DNA of 64,000 nt from Zasmidium citrigriseum (lineage: Eukaryota; Ascomycota; Dothideomycetes; Mycosphaerellales; Mycosphaerellaceae). Below are positions 43,387 to 54,710 of the stretch, piece by piece; positions within the stretch are counted from its first letter, which is position 1; each line of letters begins with the position of its first letter. The stretch lies in NCBI GenBank assembly GCA_002786025.1, contig NHNW01000064.1:155027-219026 (forward strand), in the 5' to 3' direction. A program made the position numbers and the translations under genes. The notes under the pieces were generated by a model. It was given only the letters and a program-made list of their open reading frames with translations, did no database searches and had not been told where the DNA came from.

Positions 43387-44527
43387 ATGAGCGGACCAGG
43401 AGCCGGCTTCGAGTACAAGCCCAAAGACGTGTCCTGGAACAAGCGAGACGCTCTGCTCTTTGCCATCAGCATTGGAGCCGACGTCGATGAGCTTCCGCTG
43501 GTCTTTGTAGGTTCCATCTTCGAAATATAGGAATTATATGGTTGACATTGCCGAAGGAGCAAGATCCCATCTTTCAGGCCTTCCCAACATATGCCAATAT
43601 TCTGCGTATGTTTGCAATCAAACCATTGCAACATCATTGGAGCTGACATCACCGTCAGCCTTCAAAGGCACCTCGCAAGATGTCATCGACTTCGGCAGCA
43701 CGGCTTTCTCGGAGCGCATCCCCGGCGTGCCAGAGCTGAGACCAGAGCGGGTCATCGACGCTCACCGTGCAATGACCTTCTTCAAGGCTCTTCCTGCCAC
43801 ATCTGAGGGCAAAAGTCTGAAGCTCCAGCGGAAAGTCATCGGTGTCTACGACAAAGGCAAGGCCGGGACGGTGTTGGAAACCGAGACTCTTCTTAGAGAC
43901 AAGAATACCAAGGAAGCGTATGTCAGTCTAGTGGGAAGCGCTTTCTTCATCGGACAGGGAAATTGGGGTGGTCCCAAAGGTTTGCCATCATCGCACTTGT
44001 ATGATAATGAGAACGAGTGCTGACTTCATTGCAGGCCCCAGTCCAGCTAGCTTCCCGCCTCCCAAGGACCGCCAGCCAGATGCGATTGAAACGCACCAGT
44101 CGACGACGCAGTCGCCTCTCCTCTACCGGTGAGACTATCCTATCCTCATCCCTCCGTCTGTGGCTGACTCCACCGCAGCCTCAACGGCGACTACAACAAC
44201 CTGCATGTCATCCCCGGACCTGGCAAGTCCATGGGTTTCGGCGGCGCCATCATGCATGGCCTCTTCACCTACAACGTCGCTGCACACAGTGTGCTAAAAG
44301 CCGTTGGCGGATCGAATCCAGCGAACTTGAAGCATTTCTCGGCGAGGTTTCAGGCACCTGTCAAGCCGGGCGATAAGCTTGTCACGGAGATCTGGAAGCT
44401 GGGAAAGTATGATGGGGAAGGATTTGAGGAGATCAGGTTCGTGACTAGGGGGGCTGGTGGAAAGATTGTATTGAGTAATGGGAGGGCGTTGATTAGGACT
44501 GATGGTGGAAGTTGGAGTAGGTTGTAG
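43387..44527 (+). CDS. Peroxisomal MaoC-type enoyl-CoA hydratase 2 (310 aa)
   Basis: Five exons: 43387-43506, 43557-43605, 43659-43979, 44035-44128 and 44179-44527; introns 50, 53, 55 and 50 nt. The N-terminal hot-dog half starts with WNKRDALLFAISIGADVDE and FQAFPTYANIL, as in the hydratase-2 part of peroxisomal multifunctional enzyme 2. The C-terminal half has the hydratase-2 motif YRLNGDYNNLH with the catalytic Asp (D199) and His (H204), followed by GFGGAIMHGLFTYNVA. The usual Pro after Asn in the motif is replaced by Asn. The C terminus is SRL, a canonical PTS1. It would hydrate trans-2-enoyl-CoA to (3R)-hydroxyacyl-CoA in peroxisomal beta-oxidation, downstream of acyl activation by the divergent ligase. 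All splice junctions were fixed by frame and motif continuity. Confidence 0.9.
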
Positions 44528-45730
44528 GGATAAGAGTAAATGAGGTACCATTGGGCCGATGATACAAAACCGCTCGCTATCATTATGGAAACGGTAGGTT
44601 GTGGAAGGTGGGTTCTAGGGAGAAATGGTCCCTCCTTGCCGGCGAAATGTATGATCTCTTTTTGACATTGGTGAGATCTGAGACCGCTCAAATACCGTTG
44701 CATCTGCTTCACGAAGGAGCGGGACCACGAGATTCCAAAAGAGATTAAGCGACGGCTAGCTACATGCAGTCAAAGTGACATTCTGAACTCTCAGCACGGA
44801 AGCTACGGGGGTAGCCTAAACGTTAGTTTGTGTCATCTCAAGTAATTACCTAACTTTTCGTCAAAACTGCTTAACTACTTAACTGCTCAAGTGAAATCTG
44901 CCTAAAGCGGCTTAGCGTCTCGGGACTTTCTATTCTCCAACCTTACCTCTCGACTTTAATAAACCTTCGTCCTATTGTAGTTTTACTATAAAGTAAGATT
45001 CGTACTTCGTAGAGAAATAGGCTAGGGTTATAATTAGGCTATTATTCTTAAGAGTAGGGATATATTAGACCTACGCCTAAGGAAGAGCGAAGGAGAGAGC
45101 CGTTAGAGACTATAATTAAAAGCTTACTATTATCGCTACTCGATTTACTCGCTTAGAATTACGCTATCCTATACTTAGTATAGGTTAGGTAGAGGATTCC
45201 CTATTTAGTTCTTCCGCGAAGTAAGGGCCCTACTTCGTAGAAGAATAATAATAGGGAGTAAAGTAAAGGAGCGTATATAAATAGGGATAATAGAAGCTAA
45301 GAAATTAAAAAGGCTACTCTTTACTTATAGACTTCTAATTTCCTTCTTCCTTCTATATACCCGCTTGTAATAACTATCTTAAATACTATCTATATTATAA
45401 TAGTTACTATAAATATACTACTACTACTACCTTACTACCGCCGCCTACCTACTATACGCGCTCGTCGTTTTGTCCTATCTATTATCGAGGACAACGAAGT
45501 TAGTCTTCTATCTCTTAAGTAGCGTCGAGCGAGTTTAGAGCTAACTAGTAGTATAGGGTATTACTATTAGCCGCGCTAATAGCCTCTTCTATAGCGAGCT
45601 TCGCTCGTAGTTTAATAAGAATAGCGATTATTATCCTAGCCTTAGTCCTCGCGAGCGTACTTTTACGCGCTAGGCCTTAGCCTTTACCTATACTCGCTCT
45701 ATTAGTATATCTTCTTCTAGCGAACGATTA

Positions 45731-46110
45731 AACTTTAGACGATAGTATACTAACTTTAATATAGGCTATCTCTTCCTCGCTCGCGCTTACGCCTATATTA
45801 CCGCCTATTATCTAGCTACTCGTACTACTCTACTTACTAGTACTCGCGCTTATCTCCTCGCCTACTCCTTTAGTACGTATTTAAATATTAGACTTTAGAC
45901 GGTAGCTTACTAATATTAATATAGGCCGTAATCTACTCGCTCGCGCCTATACCTATATCGCTACTCGTCGTTTAGCTACTACTCGTCGTTTTACTAGTAC
46001 TACTAGCGCTCTTCTCTTCGGTAAGTCTCTAACGACTACTTAAACTTTAAAGGATAGTAAGCTAATATTAAAGTAGTCCGTCGCTTATAGGTACGCGCTC
46101 GTAAGCGTAG
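45731..46110 (+). repeat. Degenerate tandem repeat, three units of about 155 bp
   Basis: Units begin at about 45733, 45891 and 46043, each opening with a form of AAACTTTAGACGATAG and running into TAATATAGGC-type sequence. In the + frame the opening translates as TL-D-S-L-L-I, read through RIP stops. It looks like an internally repeated domain of a decayed coding sequence. Confidence 0.5.
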
Positions 46111-46129
46111 AGCTACTACTACTACTACT

Positions 46130-46930
46130 CCTTCGCTATCTCTATCGGATTTCGATAATAAAATCGATAACTTATAAGTCTTCTAGTCCTCGCTCGATCT
46201 ATAGCTAGACTAGTAGCTAATATATAGATATAGCTTTATACCCGACGATAACGACTTTATAGGCCCTAAGCCTAACGATACTACTACTACTACTACTATT
46301 ACTAGCTAGCCTACCGTCGGCGATCCCTCTAGTTCTAGTCTAGTCGCTAGCCCTATCTCTACCTCCGCCGTCCCTATTATAGCCCTAGTAGCCTCTAAGT
46401 CTACTACCGCCGCTACCGCTATACTACGCCCTATTAGTTAGCTAAAGGGGTTAACGAAGGTTACTCTTCGTCGCCCCGAGTAGGAGAGTAAGTAGTAGTT
46501 AGTCCCTAAGTATAAGTAGGGTAAGCTAGAGGACTAGAAGAAGTCCGATAAGGATAGGCGCTACGCCTAGTCTAAGGTAAGTAATTTAGATCCTAAGCTA
46601 GCTATAAATCGATAGATCGCTAACGTTTCGTAGACTAGCCGCCTTATAGAGGGAGATAGTATTCCGCGGGCTACTAGGCCTTACGAGAACTACCGTCGTA
46701 ACGGTACGTAGTGCTTAGTACTACTAGAGGGTAGTAAATATATAAAGTACGTCTTCGACGTTAAGCTCTATAAGCTATAGATAGCTATTGTTTTAGGTTA
46801 CTATATAGCGTCTATCTACTATACTATATCTATATACTAGGAGCGTTTTACTATAGGCGTTTTACTATATTACGTCTATCTACTAGGTCCCTATACTTTA
46901 GGCTAGGCCTTAGAGCCCTATAAATAATAA
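46130..46930 (+). pseudogene. RIP-decayed ORF of unknown family
   Basis: A single + frame (codons in phase with 46301) reads as protein through many TAG stops: a Ser/Thr/Ala-rich linker, then LKGLTKVTLRRPE, KKSDKDRRYA, SNLDPKLAINR, TSRLIEGDSIPRATRPYENY and KYIKYVFDVKLYKL. Stops sit where Gln or Trp would be expected. The basic middle and ordered C terminus suggest a DNA- or RNA-binding protein of a mobile element, but no family was recognised. Confidence 0.5.
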
Positions 46931-47057
46931 AAGCTTACTTCGTCTATATCTTCTTAGTTTCCTACCGTCTTAACGTCGATATCTCGTCTTAATCGCCTAT
47001 CTTAGTTAATTAGTATTAACTCCTAAGTATAGCTTCGAGTATATATCTAATTACTAG

Positions 47058-47098
47058 AATTCTTCTACGAAGTAGCGTATATATATCGTAGAAGAATT
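47058..47098. repeat. Example hairpin copy
   Basis: Arms AATTCTTCTACGA and TCGTAGAAGAATT are perfect reverse complements over 13 bp with a 15-bp AT-rich loop. Confidence 0.85.
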
Positions 47099-47307
47099 AC
47101 TTATATTTAGAAGATATAGCTTACGTATACTACGAATCGATAGTAGTCGTACTCCTTATTCTTAACTTACGTATATATTTCTAAGTACTAGGATTTTTCT
47201 ACGAAGTAGCGTATATATATTATAGAAAAATTACTTAGCTTTAAAGCCCTTAAATTAAATCCTTATCCTACGTATACCGCGAGTCGACTAAGGGACGCTA
47301 TCTTCCT

Positions 47308-47480
47308 CTTTCTTAACCTCTAGCCTAGTAGTATACTTCTTCTTAACCTCTAGCCTAGTAGTATACTTCTTCTTAGCCTAATAGTATACTTCTTCTTAGC
47401 CTAGTAGTATACTTCTTCTTAACCTCTAGCCTAGTAGTATACTCCTTCTTAACCTCTAGCCTAGTAGTATACTCCTTCTT
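47308..47480. repeat. Tandem repeat, six units of 22-28 bp
   Basis: Units are variants of CTTCTTAACCTCTAGCCTAG plus TAGTATA. Some lack the AACCTCT segment, giving shorter units. Low-complexity coding relics or a minisatellite are both possible. Confidence 0.8.
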
Positions 47481-48808
47481 CTTAACCTACTTCGCTAGAA
47501 TAGTAACGCTAAGTAGTAGGAAGGTTTAGACGTCTAGTATAGCGATATAGATATAGGTATAAGACGCGGGCTAGTTAAGTCGTTATAAGTTAAGACGAGA
47601 TAGACGATTCGCGACAGCTAGAGTATCGAATCCTTCTACGAGATAATAGTATACTATACGTACTAATAGGGATCCTTATAGCTTAGTAGTATATAGAGTA
47701 TTAAATTCTCCTACGAAGTAATAGCCTAGCTTCGTAGAAGAATTAGTAACTTTACTAAAGAAACGGAACTTAGGTATCTCTCGTATTAAGTACTTCTATT
47801 AGTAATAGTACTATCTAATATACCTTTTACGGGCCCTACTACTTACGTCCGCGCGATTAGTAATATCGGAGAGATAACGTTAATTACTAGGTATTAGGCC
47901 GCTATATAGATACTCTTCTAGGGGTCCTGCCGTTAAGAGTTGTTATTCTAGCGTTATTAGGCGTTCTAGCTTTATTAGGCGTTCTAGCTTATTAGGCGTT
48001 CTAGCTTATTAGGAATACCTAGCGCTCGTAGATAGTTTCCCGCTCGAGTCTCTAATATATTAGAAGTTATTTTAAAGCGGACTAATAAGATATAGGGGTA
48101 TAGACGTAGTAGGTTAAAGATATAGAGGGTATAGAGGTACAGAAGTCCTAGATACGGTAATAAAGCTATAGTAGATAAATAAGCCGCTAACGCGTAGTAA
48201 AGCGTAAGTTACGCTATAGAGATCCGATATACGCTATATCTAGTACGACGTCTACGGTAATTCGGGAGATCTTAGCCTAAGGTACTAGGGTTACTTAGGG
48301 TAAACATATTTACTAGGGTTAGGGACTATAAGGTTAGTATACTATTAATATAGCTTAGAGGTAGCTCGCTTTTAAAAGATAGACTAATTAATCGATTTGA
48401 AAAATTACTATATAGTTAAGGAAGCTAGTATAAGAAGTAGAGTGTTTAGGGGGTAAGTCTTTAATTTTACTACGAAGTAGAATATATACTTCGTAGAGAA
48501 ATAGATAGCTAAGCTAGGTATTAAAGGACTTCTAGGGAAGAAACGTAAGGAGATAAGTTAGATAACGCTAAAAATAGTAGTAATCGACGAATCTCGTAGA
48601 TTTATATTAATATTAAGTAACTATAGTTAAAGACTAACGAAAAGGGGCAAGCTAGTTAAAGAAACGATTTAACGACGGCTATACTAGCGGTTAGGGAAGA
48701 TAGCTATACTCTAGCTACGAAGACGGCTCTCTTACTACTAAGATAGCTCTAAAGGCTTAATATAGCTACTATCTAGCGGTAGGGAGAGCTCTAGTACTTA
48801 AGATACTT

Positions 48809-48892
48809 AAGATCTACTACTATCTAGCCTTAGGGGCGGCGAGATACTCGAGATCTACTACTATCTAGCCTTAGGGGCGGCGAGATACTCGA
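48809..48892. repeat. Exact tandem duplication, about 41 bp
   Basis: Two copies of a unit starting AGATCTACTACTATCTAGCC and ending GGCGAGATACTCG, nearly identical. Identity in a heavily mutated block implies the duplication happened after, or late in, RIP. Confidence 0.75.
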
Positions 48893-49289
48893 TATACTAT
48901 AGTCGCTTTATAAAGAGCGGCTACTAAGACTCTAGCCTAGGAAACGACGACTATATACGAGCCTCTATAGGTTAAGGTATAGTATATTCGTATCGTATAT
49001 ATATATATATAGCTCGCCTAGCGTAAGACGCTAACCGCTAAGTATAGAGACTAGCTAGCGGCTAGCTCTAAAATTAAGAAATAAGTATAACTTTAAATAT
49101 TATTTAATTAGTACCTATACCTATACCTATACCTATACCTATATCCGTCTATACGCTACTATACTACCTATTATATTATATTAGTATTATTAGTATTAAA
49201 CGCCTACTTCTATCTCGCGATTATTACCTCTAGCCGCCTTACTAGAGTACGTAGACTAACTACTATAGGCGGTTACTATCTATACGCCT

Positions 49290-49560
49290 CTAAAGGAAAT
49301 ACGAAGTAGTAATTTAGTCTATCCTAGTACTACGCCTCTCTAGGTAGATCCGTCTCTATATAGTTATCCGTAATCGGTAGATATAAGTACCGCTATTCTA
49401 GCGAGAAGCGCCCCGTATTATCTAGTTAATAGTAATACTCGAGATTAGCGTCGTCCTTCGTACTAGCGACCTTAACGAATCGATAGTAGATAGTAACCTC
49501 GTAGACGGAGTCGTAGTAGTCTACGATACGATCCTTCGTATACTCGAGCTATATTAAATT
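49290..49560 (-). pseudogene. RIP-decayed ORF fragment of unknown family
   Basis: On the minus strand a frame reads LEYTKDRIVDYYDSVYEV, YYRFVKVASTKDDANLEYYY, then LYLPITDNYIETDLPREA and LNYYFVFPLEAYR, interrupted only by TAG codons. The content is clearly protein-like (aromatic-rich, ordered), but I do not recognise the family. Confidence 0.5.
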
Positions 49561-50627
49561 AAATTAGTATCCGCTAAAGTAAGACGATAGATAGGACAAC
49601 TAACCTAGTACTACGGATACTTATAGCGCTTATCGTCCTTATACTAGAGCTTAAGTATCTTAGGCTCTATTAGGAATAAGCTCTTTAAAGTACTAGCTAG
49701 AGTATTCGAGAACTTAATATCCCGCGAGAGTAACTTACGGTTAGTTATTATCTAGTATAAGTTAGTACGGTATCTAGTACGGTATCTACTATAGTAGCGA
49801 TTAGATATACTACTTCGAGGAGAGGGTTAGTATAGGAGTATAATTTAAAGTATAATTAAAGGGCTATATATTTAAAGGAGGTAGTTATTACTATTATCGT
49901 TAGTATCGTAGGGAAGAAGAGGAAGAGGTTAAGAGCCTATATATATAGCCGGCTCCTACCTCTATATATACCCGAATTAATATACCGCGTAATTAGGTAG
50001 TTACTAGTACTAAGGGTACTCGTAACACCTATTATAGGTTTAGGCTACTATTAAGGTAGCGTCCTTATAAAAGCTAAGCTATATATAATACCCGGGTATA
50101 GTATTACCGCTATTAGAATACTAGTAGCTATACGAATCGATCTAAGATATACTATCTATCGAGAGATATTAATAGCTCGAAGTAAGAAGGAGTATTAAAT
50201 TCTTCTACGAAGCGATAGCCTAGCTTCGTAGAAGAACTTAATCCTCTTCCTTACTTCTCTAACCCTATATTCGTCGGAGGGTACTATACTAATCTCTAAT
50301 ACGTAGCGTTACCTAACGAGTAATACTACTAGCCGTAATAGTAAACGATAATAGTAGATAAAGCTTAAATAATACCTAGGAATATAATACTCGAATTTCT
50401 CTACGAAGGTATCTCTACGACTTTATAGAAGAACTCGAGCGTTATAAGGTTAGGTAAAGTACTATAGAATAGGTCGAAGAGAATAAGATAAGATAGTAAT
50501 CGTATTTAGAGAAGTATATATATATTATGTCTAGTTCGGCTATTACTACTTCTTTATTAACCTCGTCTCGCGATTAGACTCTAGTACTTACTATACCCGC
50601 TATAACTTCTTCCCTTTCTATTACTCC

Positions 50628-50705
50628 TACTACCCGCCCTCCTACTACCCGCCCTCTTACTAACCGCCCTCCTACTAATCGCCCTCCTACTAAATACTAT
50701 ACTAC
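50628..50705. repeat. Tandem repeat of CCGCCCTCCTACTA-type units
   Basis: About four units of 17-18 bp built on ACCGCCCTCCTACTA with RIP-type C/T differences between them. Probably a proline/threonine-rich coding repeat before decay. Confidence 0.7.
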
Positions 50706-51035
50706 TAAATACCTTCTTATAGAACGTCCTCTATATCTATATCCGCTATTAAGGGGGTATAGCTCGATCTAGTACTAGAATCGAGAGCTATTAGGGGTAG
50801 TTACTACTTCTAGCGTAGTTCTTATTAGCGTCGATAGATATAAGATATCTAGTTTAACTAAGGTAATCGATACCCTATAGGCGGGAGTATAGCGGGGATA
50901 GGATCTTCGTTATAAGCGAACGAGATTTTAGTTTATTCGACGATAGTATCTATTATATTAAGTAGAGGCTTTAGCGGCGGCTACTTTATCTTCTTACTCT
51001 TCTTAAAGTTACCGCCTCGCTTAGTAGAGCTAGAG

Positions 51036-51275
51036 TCTTTAGATAGGGCTATCTTCGAGCCTATAGATAGGGCTATCTTCGAGCCTATAGATAGGGCTAT
51101 CTTCGAGCCTATAGATAGGGCTATCTTCGAGCTTATAGATAGGGCTATCTTTAAGCCTATAGATAGGGCTATCTTCGAGCCTATAGAGAGTATAGTCTTC
51201 GAGCCTATAGAGGGTATAGTCTTCGAGCCTATAGAGGGTATAGTCTTCGAGCCTTTAGAGAGCGTAGTATTAAAG
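51036..51275 (-). repeat. Ten-unit 24-bp tandem repeat (former 8-residue protein repeat)
   Basis: Units are variants of TATAGATAGGGCTATCTTCGAGCC. The last four are a subtype with GAGAG/GAGGG and TATAGTC. On the minus strand 24 bp equals eight codons reading GSKIALSI in phase over all units, so this was probably a repeated peptide in a coding sequence. Units vary mainly at single bases, with length strictly kept. Confidence 0.8.
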
Positions 51276-53649
51276 CTACCTAAGTCTTAAGCCTTTCTAG
51301 TAGGCGAGTCCTAAATATTATATAGCCTATTAGGAAGCGGCTTAAATATAGGCGGTAGCTACTTCTCTATCCTATTACTCGAGCCTCTACTAATAGTAGG
51401 CTCTTACTAGATATCCTTCTCCTACTTAATATTCTTCTCCTACTTAACTAGTAGTTTCGGATTTCTTATAAGAATTTCCTTTATATTAAGGAGTACCTCC
51501 TCTTTGTCTAAGTCGAGGTCGATCGGTTATACGGCGGAGCTACTACTATTAGCTTTATACGATTGTTAACGAGATTTCGAACGAGGGTAGTTATCGCCTT
51601 AGCTTACTAGGCGCGGTCTCTTCTTTTTATTAGTAGCTAAGGTCTCGACGCTATCTAGGATATTCTAATCGCTATTCGGTAGCTAGTTTAGTAGGGGCGG
51701 TATTAGTAATAGATAGTTTATACTAACGCTATTAGTAAAGAACCTAGAATCGTCGTTAATAAAGAGTATATTATCTACTAGCTTGTCGCTATTATAGTTT
51801 ATCCTAGGAATAGGGCTCGGTATCTAGAATTCTCGCGGAGGTAAAGAGGTAGTCTCGACTACTAGTAATATAGTATTTATAGGCTCGACTATCGACGATA
51901 TATTAGCTAGATAGGCGGTAACGGTAAATAATACTACCCTAATCTTATATTTAGAATACTTAACCCTACTTCCTAGAGCCGTCTCGAAAGGGAGAAGTAT
52001 CTTATTAAGGCTATAGGCCTCGCGGTTAGATCGCCTTAGGCGAAGGGGCTCTCTTATTACGCTATCGAAATCGGTAAAGATAGCGTGTCGTATATATCTA
52101 GGCTCTACTACCTAGCTATTAAAGTCCTCCTATACGTCCTTATAAAGAATATCGAGGAGTTTAGGCTCGCGCTATTCTAGTTTTACTATTATAATTTCGT
52201 TCTCTATATCGTCGAAGTAATCTATTACCTAGTAGGCCTTATCTTCTTTCTAGGGCTCGCTATACTACTCCTTTACGATACTAGTCTATATATCTAGAGT
52301 AGTCGTCGTCGGAACTTTCTAAACTTTAACTATTAAAGTTATTATCTTCCTCTTCGCCTTAGACTATAATAGAGCGGCTAGGGCGGAGGCCGTAGAAGGT
52401 ACTATCGACGAGCGATCTACTATAGAAGGTATAGAAGAACTACGATAGGTAGTACTTCTAGAGAGCGCTAAAGTAGTCTTCTTTTTTAGCTTCTTCTTCT
52501 ATAGTACTATAGGATTAACTCTAGTATAGGCGGTAGACTAGCTATAAGACACCTTATTTATATTAAGCTAGTTTTAGGCTCGCCCTCTATAGAAGGATTA
52601 AAAGCCTTTCTCTATACTTAAAGGAGTCCGAGATACTAGACTAGGTCTTAGGAGAGCTAGTAGATTAAACGGAGGTAGGGATAGGGATAGACTAGGGGAA
52701 GATAGGCTAGAAGGGGAGGATAGGCTAGTAGGAGAGAATAGGCTAGGAGGGCTAGGAGGGGAAGACGGGCTAGTAGAAGAGGATAGGGCCGTAGGAGAGG
52801 GTAGGACTCGAGAGGTCTTACTTAGGCTAAACTTTAGATTTATCGCTCTATATATTCTATATAAACGTTTCGTCTTATCGTAAGGAAGACTATCGTTAAT
52901 AGCTATCTCGTAGAAAGGCGTCTACTTAGCGACGGGTATAATACTAATAACTAAATTAATAGAGATCGAAAGATAGGGATCGAAAGATATTAATACGTAA
53001 GGGACGGAAGCTATAATTATAGTCTACGTTCGAACTTACGAGAGGGTATATATATATAGTAACTACGTTATTAGTTTAAGGGTTCCCTAGCTATAGCGAA
53101 TACTATAACCGTACAATTACGAGGTTATAAATAGTATCGATCCGGGAGGGCGAACTCTAGAAGGGTATTCCTACCGTAGGCGTTAAGTAAGTTAGTAGCT
53201 TTATTACGGAGGTAGTAGTAGGTACGAACGTAGAGCTTCTCTAGTCTAGGCTAGTCGCTAGGCTCGCCGCTATAAAATTATAGTAGTAGACCTATAGCCT
53301 CTAATCTCCTTTTATACTAGTTAAGTAACTTAGGCGGTAAGTAAGCGTCGAGATCTATCGATACGGATTAGCGGCTATAATATAAACGGAGCTAATTAGT
53401 AGTAGGGAGAGGCGATAGACTTAGATAGAGCGAAGTTAAGTGAAACGGTAAGGGTAATAAGCTTACTATCCGCCTTAGTACTAATAATAATTTAAAATTA
53501 TTAGGTAGTAGTCTATCGATAATAACTCGAGCTATCTAGTAATTCTAGTTATTTACCTAGTAGTATTAAGGGATATATACGATAATAGGTCGGAAGAATA
53601 TACTAAATTCTTCTATCCTTCCTAGCTATTACTAGATAACCGGATCTTT

Positions 53650-54710
53650 AACGTTAATTCTCTACCTATAGAACTAGGTATCTTCTAGCTATAGGTAGTC
53701 GTAGAGTATTTTAGGTATCCCTAACGGACCTCTAGCCTCCTCGTATTACTTACGGATAGTATATTTATTCTACTAGTCGATAAACTCGTATATAATATAT
53801 CGAAGGACTAGTATATAGATAGTTAGCTACGCGACTCGATAGGCCTTAAGAGCGCCGTTATATTTACTAGATTTAACTATAAAGTCCTAGTAGTCTCTCT
53901 ATCGGTTTATTATACCCTTTACTATCTCGCCCTACTAGTACTTAATTGTTTAATTGCCCTTACTCGAGGTATACTAGAAACAATCGTCGAAAGTTAGTTC
54001 TCTCCCCTCTATAAGCTCGCGTAGTTAAAGATAGGCGTCCGCTAGTATTAGTATTTCTACTCCTTAGTTAGATCTTATAATAAGAGGGATATATCTAGCC
54101 TTATAGGTAGTAATTATATAGTACGTAAAGGTAGAGAACTTCGTCTTAGCTAGGTAGCTAATATAGTACTAGAGAATCTTTCGTAAGAATATATCGATAT
54201 AGGTATAGACTATAATACTAAAGTACGGATAGATCTTATAGAAGGCGTCGATCGACCCTATATAGCCTAAACCTTTTACTCGCGGGCGTATACCTTAGGG
54301 ACGATAACGTTTTCCTAGGCGCCGCGATATAAACTCGTTTTATACCTTTACCTTTACTATTCGGTATATACGATCTCTTCTAATAAGGTACTATTTTCGT
54401 CGAAGTATCTTAGTAAGCTCGCGATATCTAACGTCTTACTTTGTACTATAGCTAAGTACGTAATTTAAGGCTTCGTTAATAGTATTATATACTTCGTCTA
54501 GGTCGTCTTAGTATATATATCGTCGATATAGCCCTATCTCGCGTCGAAGCTTAGCTAGCTAGTATTTTAATATCTCGAACCCGTTATACTAGAGTATCTT
54601 TAATATCTTTTCGTTAGTAATCTATATCTCCTAGAATAAATCTATTATCCTAGAACGTAGCTAATCTTCCCTATACTCCCTCTAACGAGGGTATATAGAA
54701 ACACCCTAAT
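53650..54710 (-). pseudogene. RIP-killed integrase-core (DDE) transposase
   Basis: One minus-strand frame is readable through TAG/TAA stops over about 1 kb without frameshift. The N-terminal part (EKILKI..NGFEILKY, LAKLRREIGLYRR) resembles the helix-turn-helix start of the integrase-core proteins abundant in fungi. The core follows: GYIGSIDAFYKIYPYF (first Asp), IPLIIRSN.GVEI where the second Asp should lie, LADAYL.LRELIEGR, then YTSSKGN.TIKY before GEIVKGIINR, matching the NQRIE-WW block. The second catalytic Asp is now Asn and the catalytic Glu is Lys; both are G-to-A changes after T, as RIP makes on the opposite strand. Family assignment is from motif memory, not a search. Confidence 0.7.

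Noticed and set aside
47300..47480. CRISPR-like array
   Set aside because: Units are adjacent and variable in length without unique spacers, in a eukaryotic RIP-degraded block; it is a minisatellite-type repeat.
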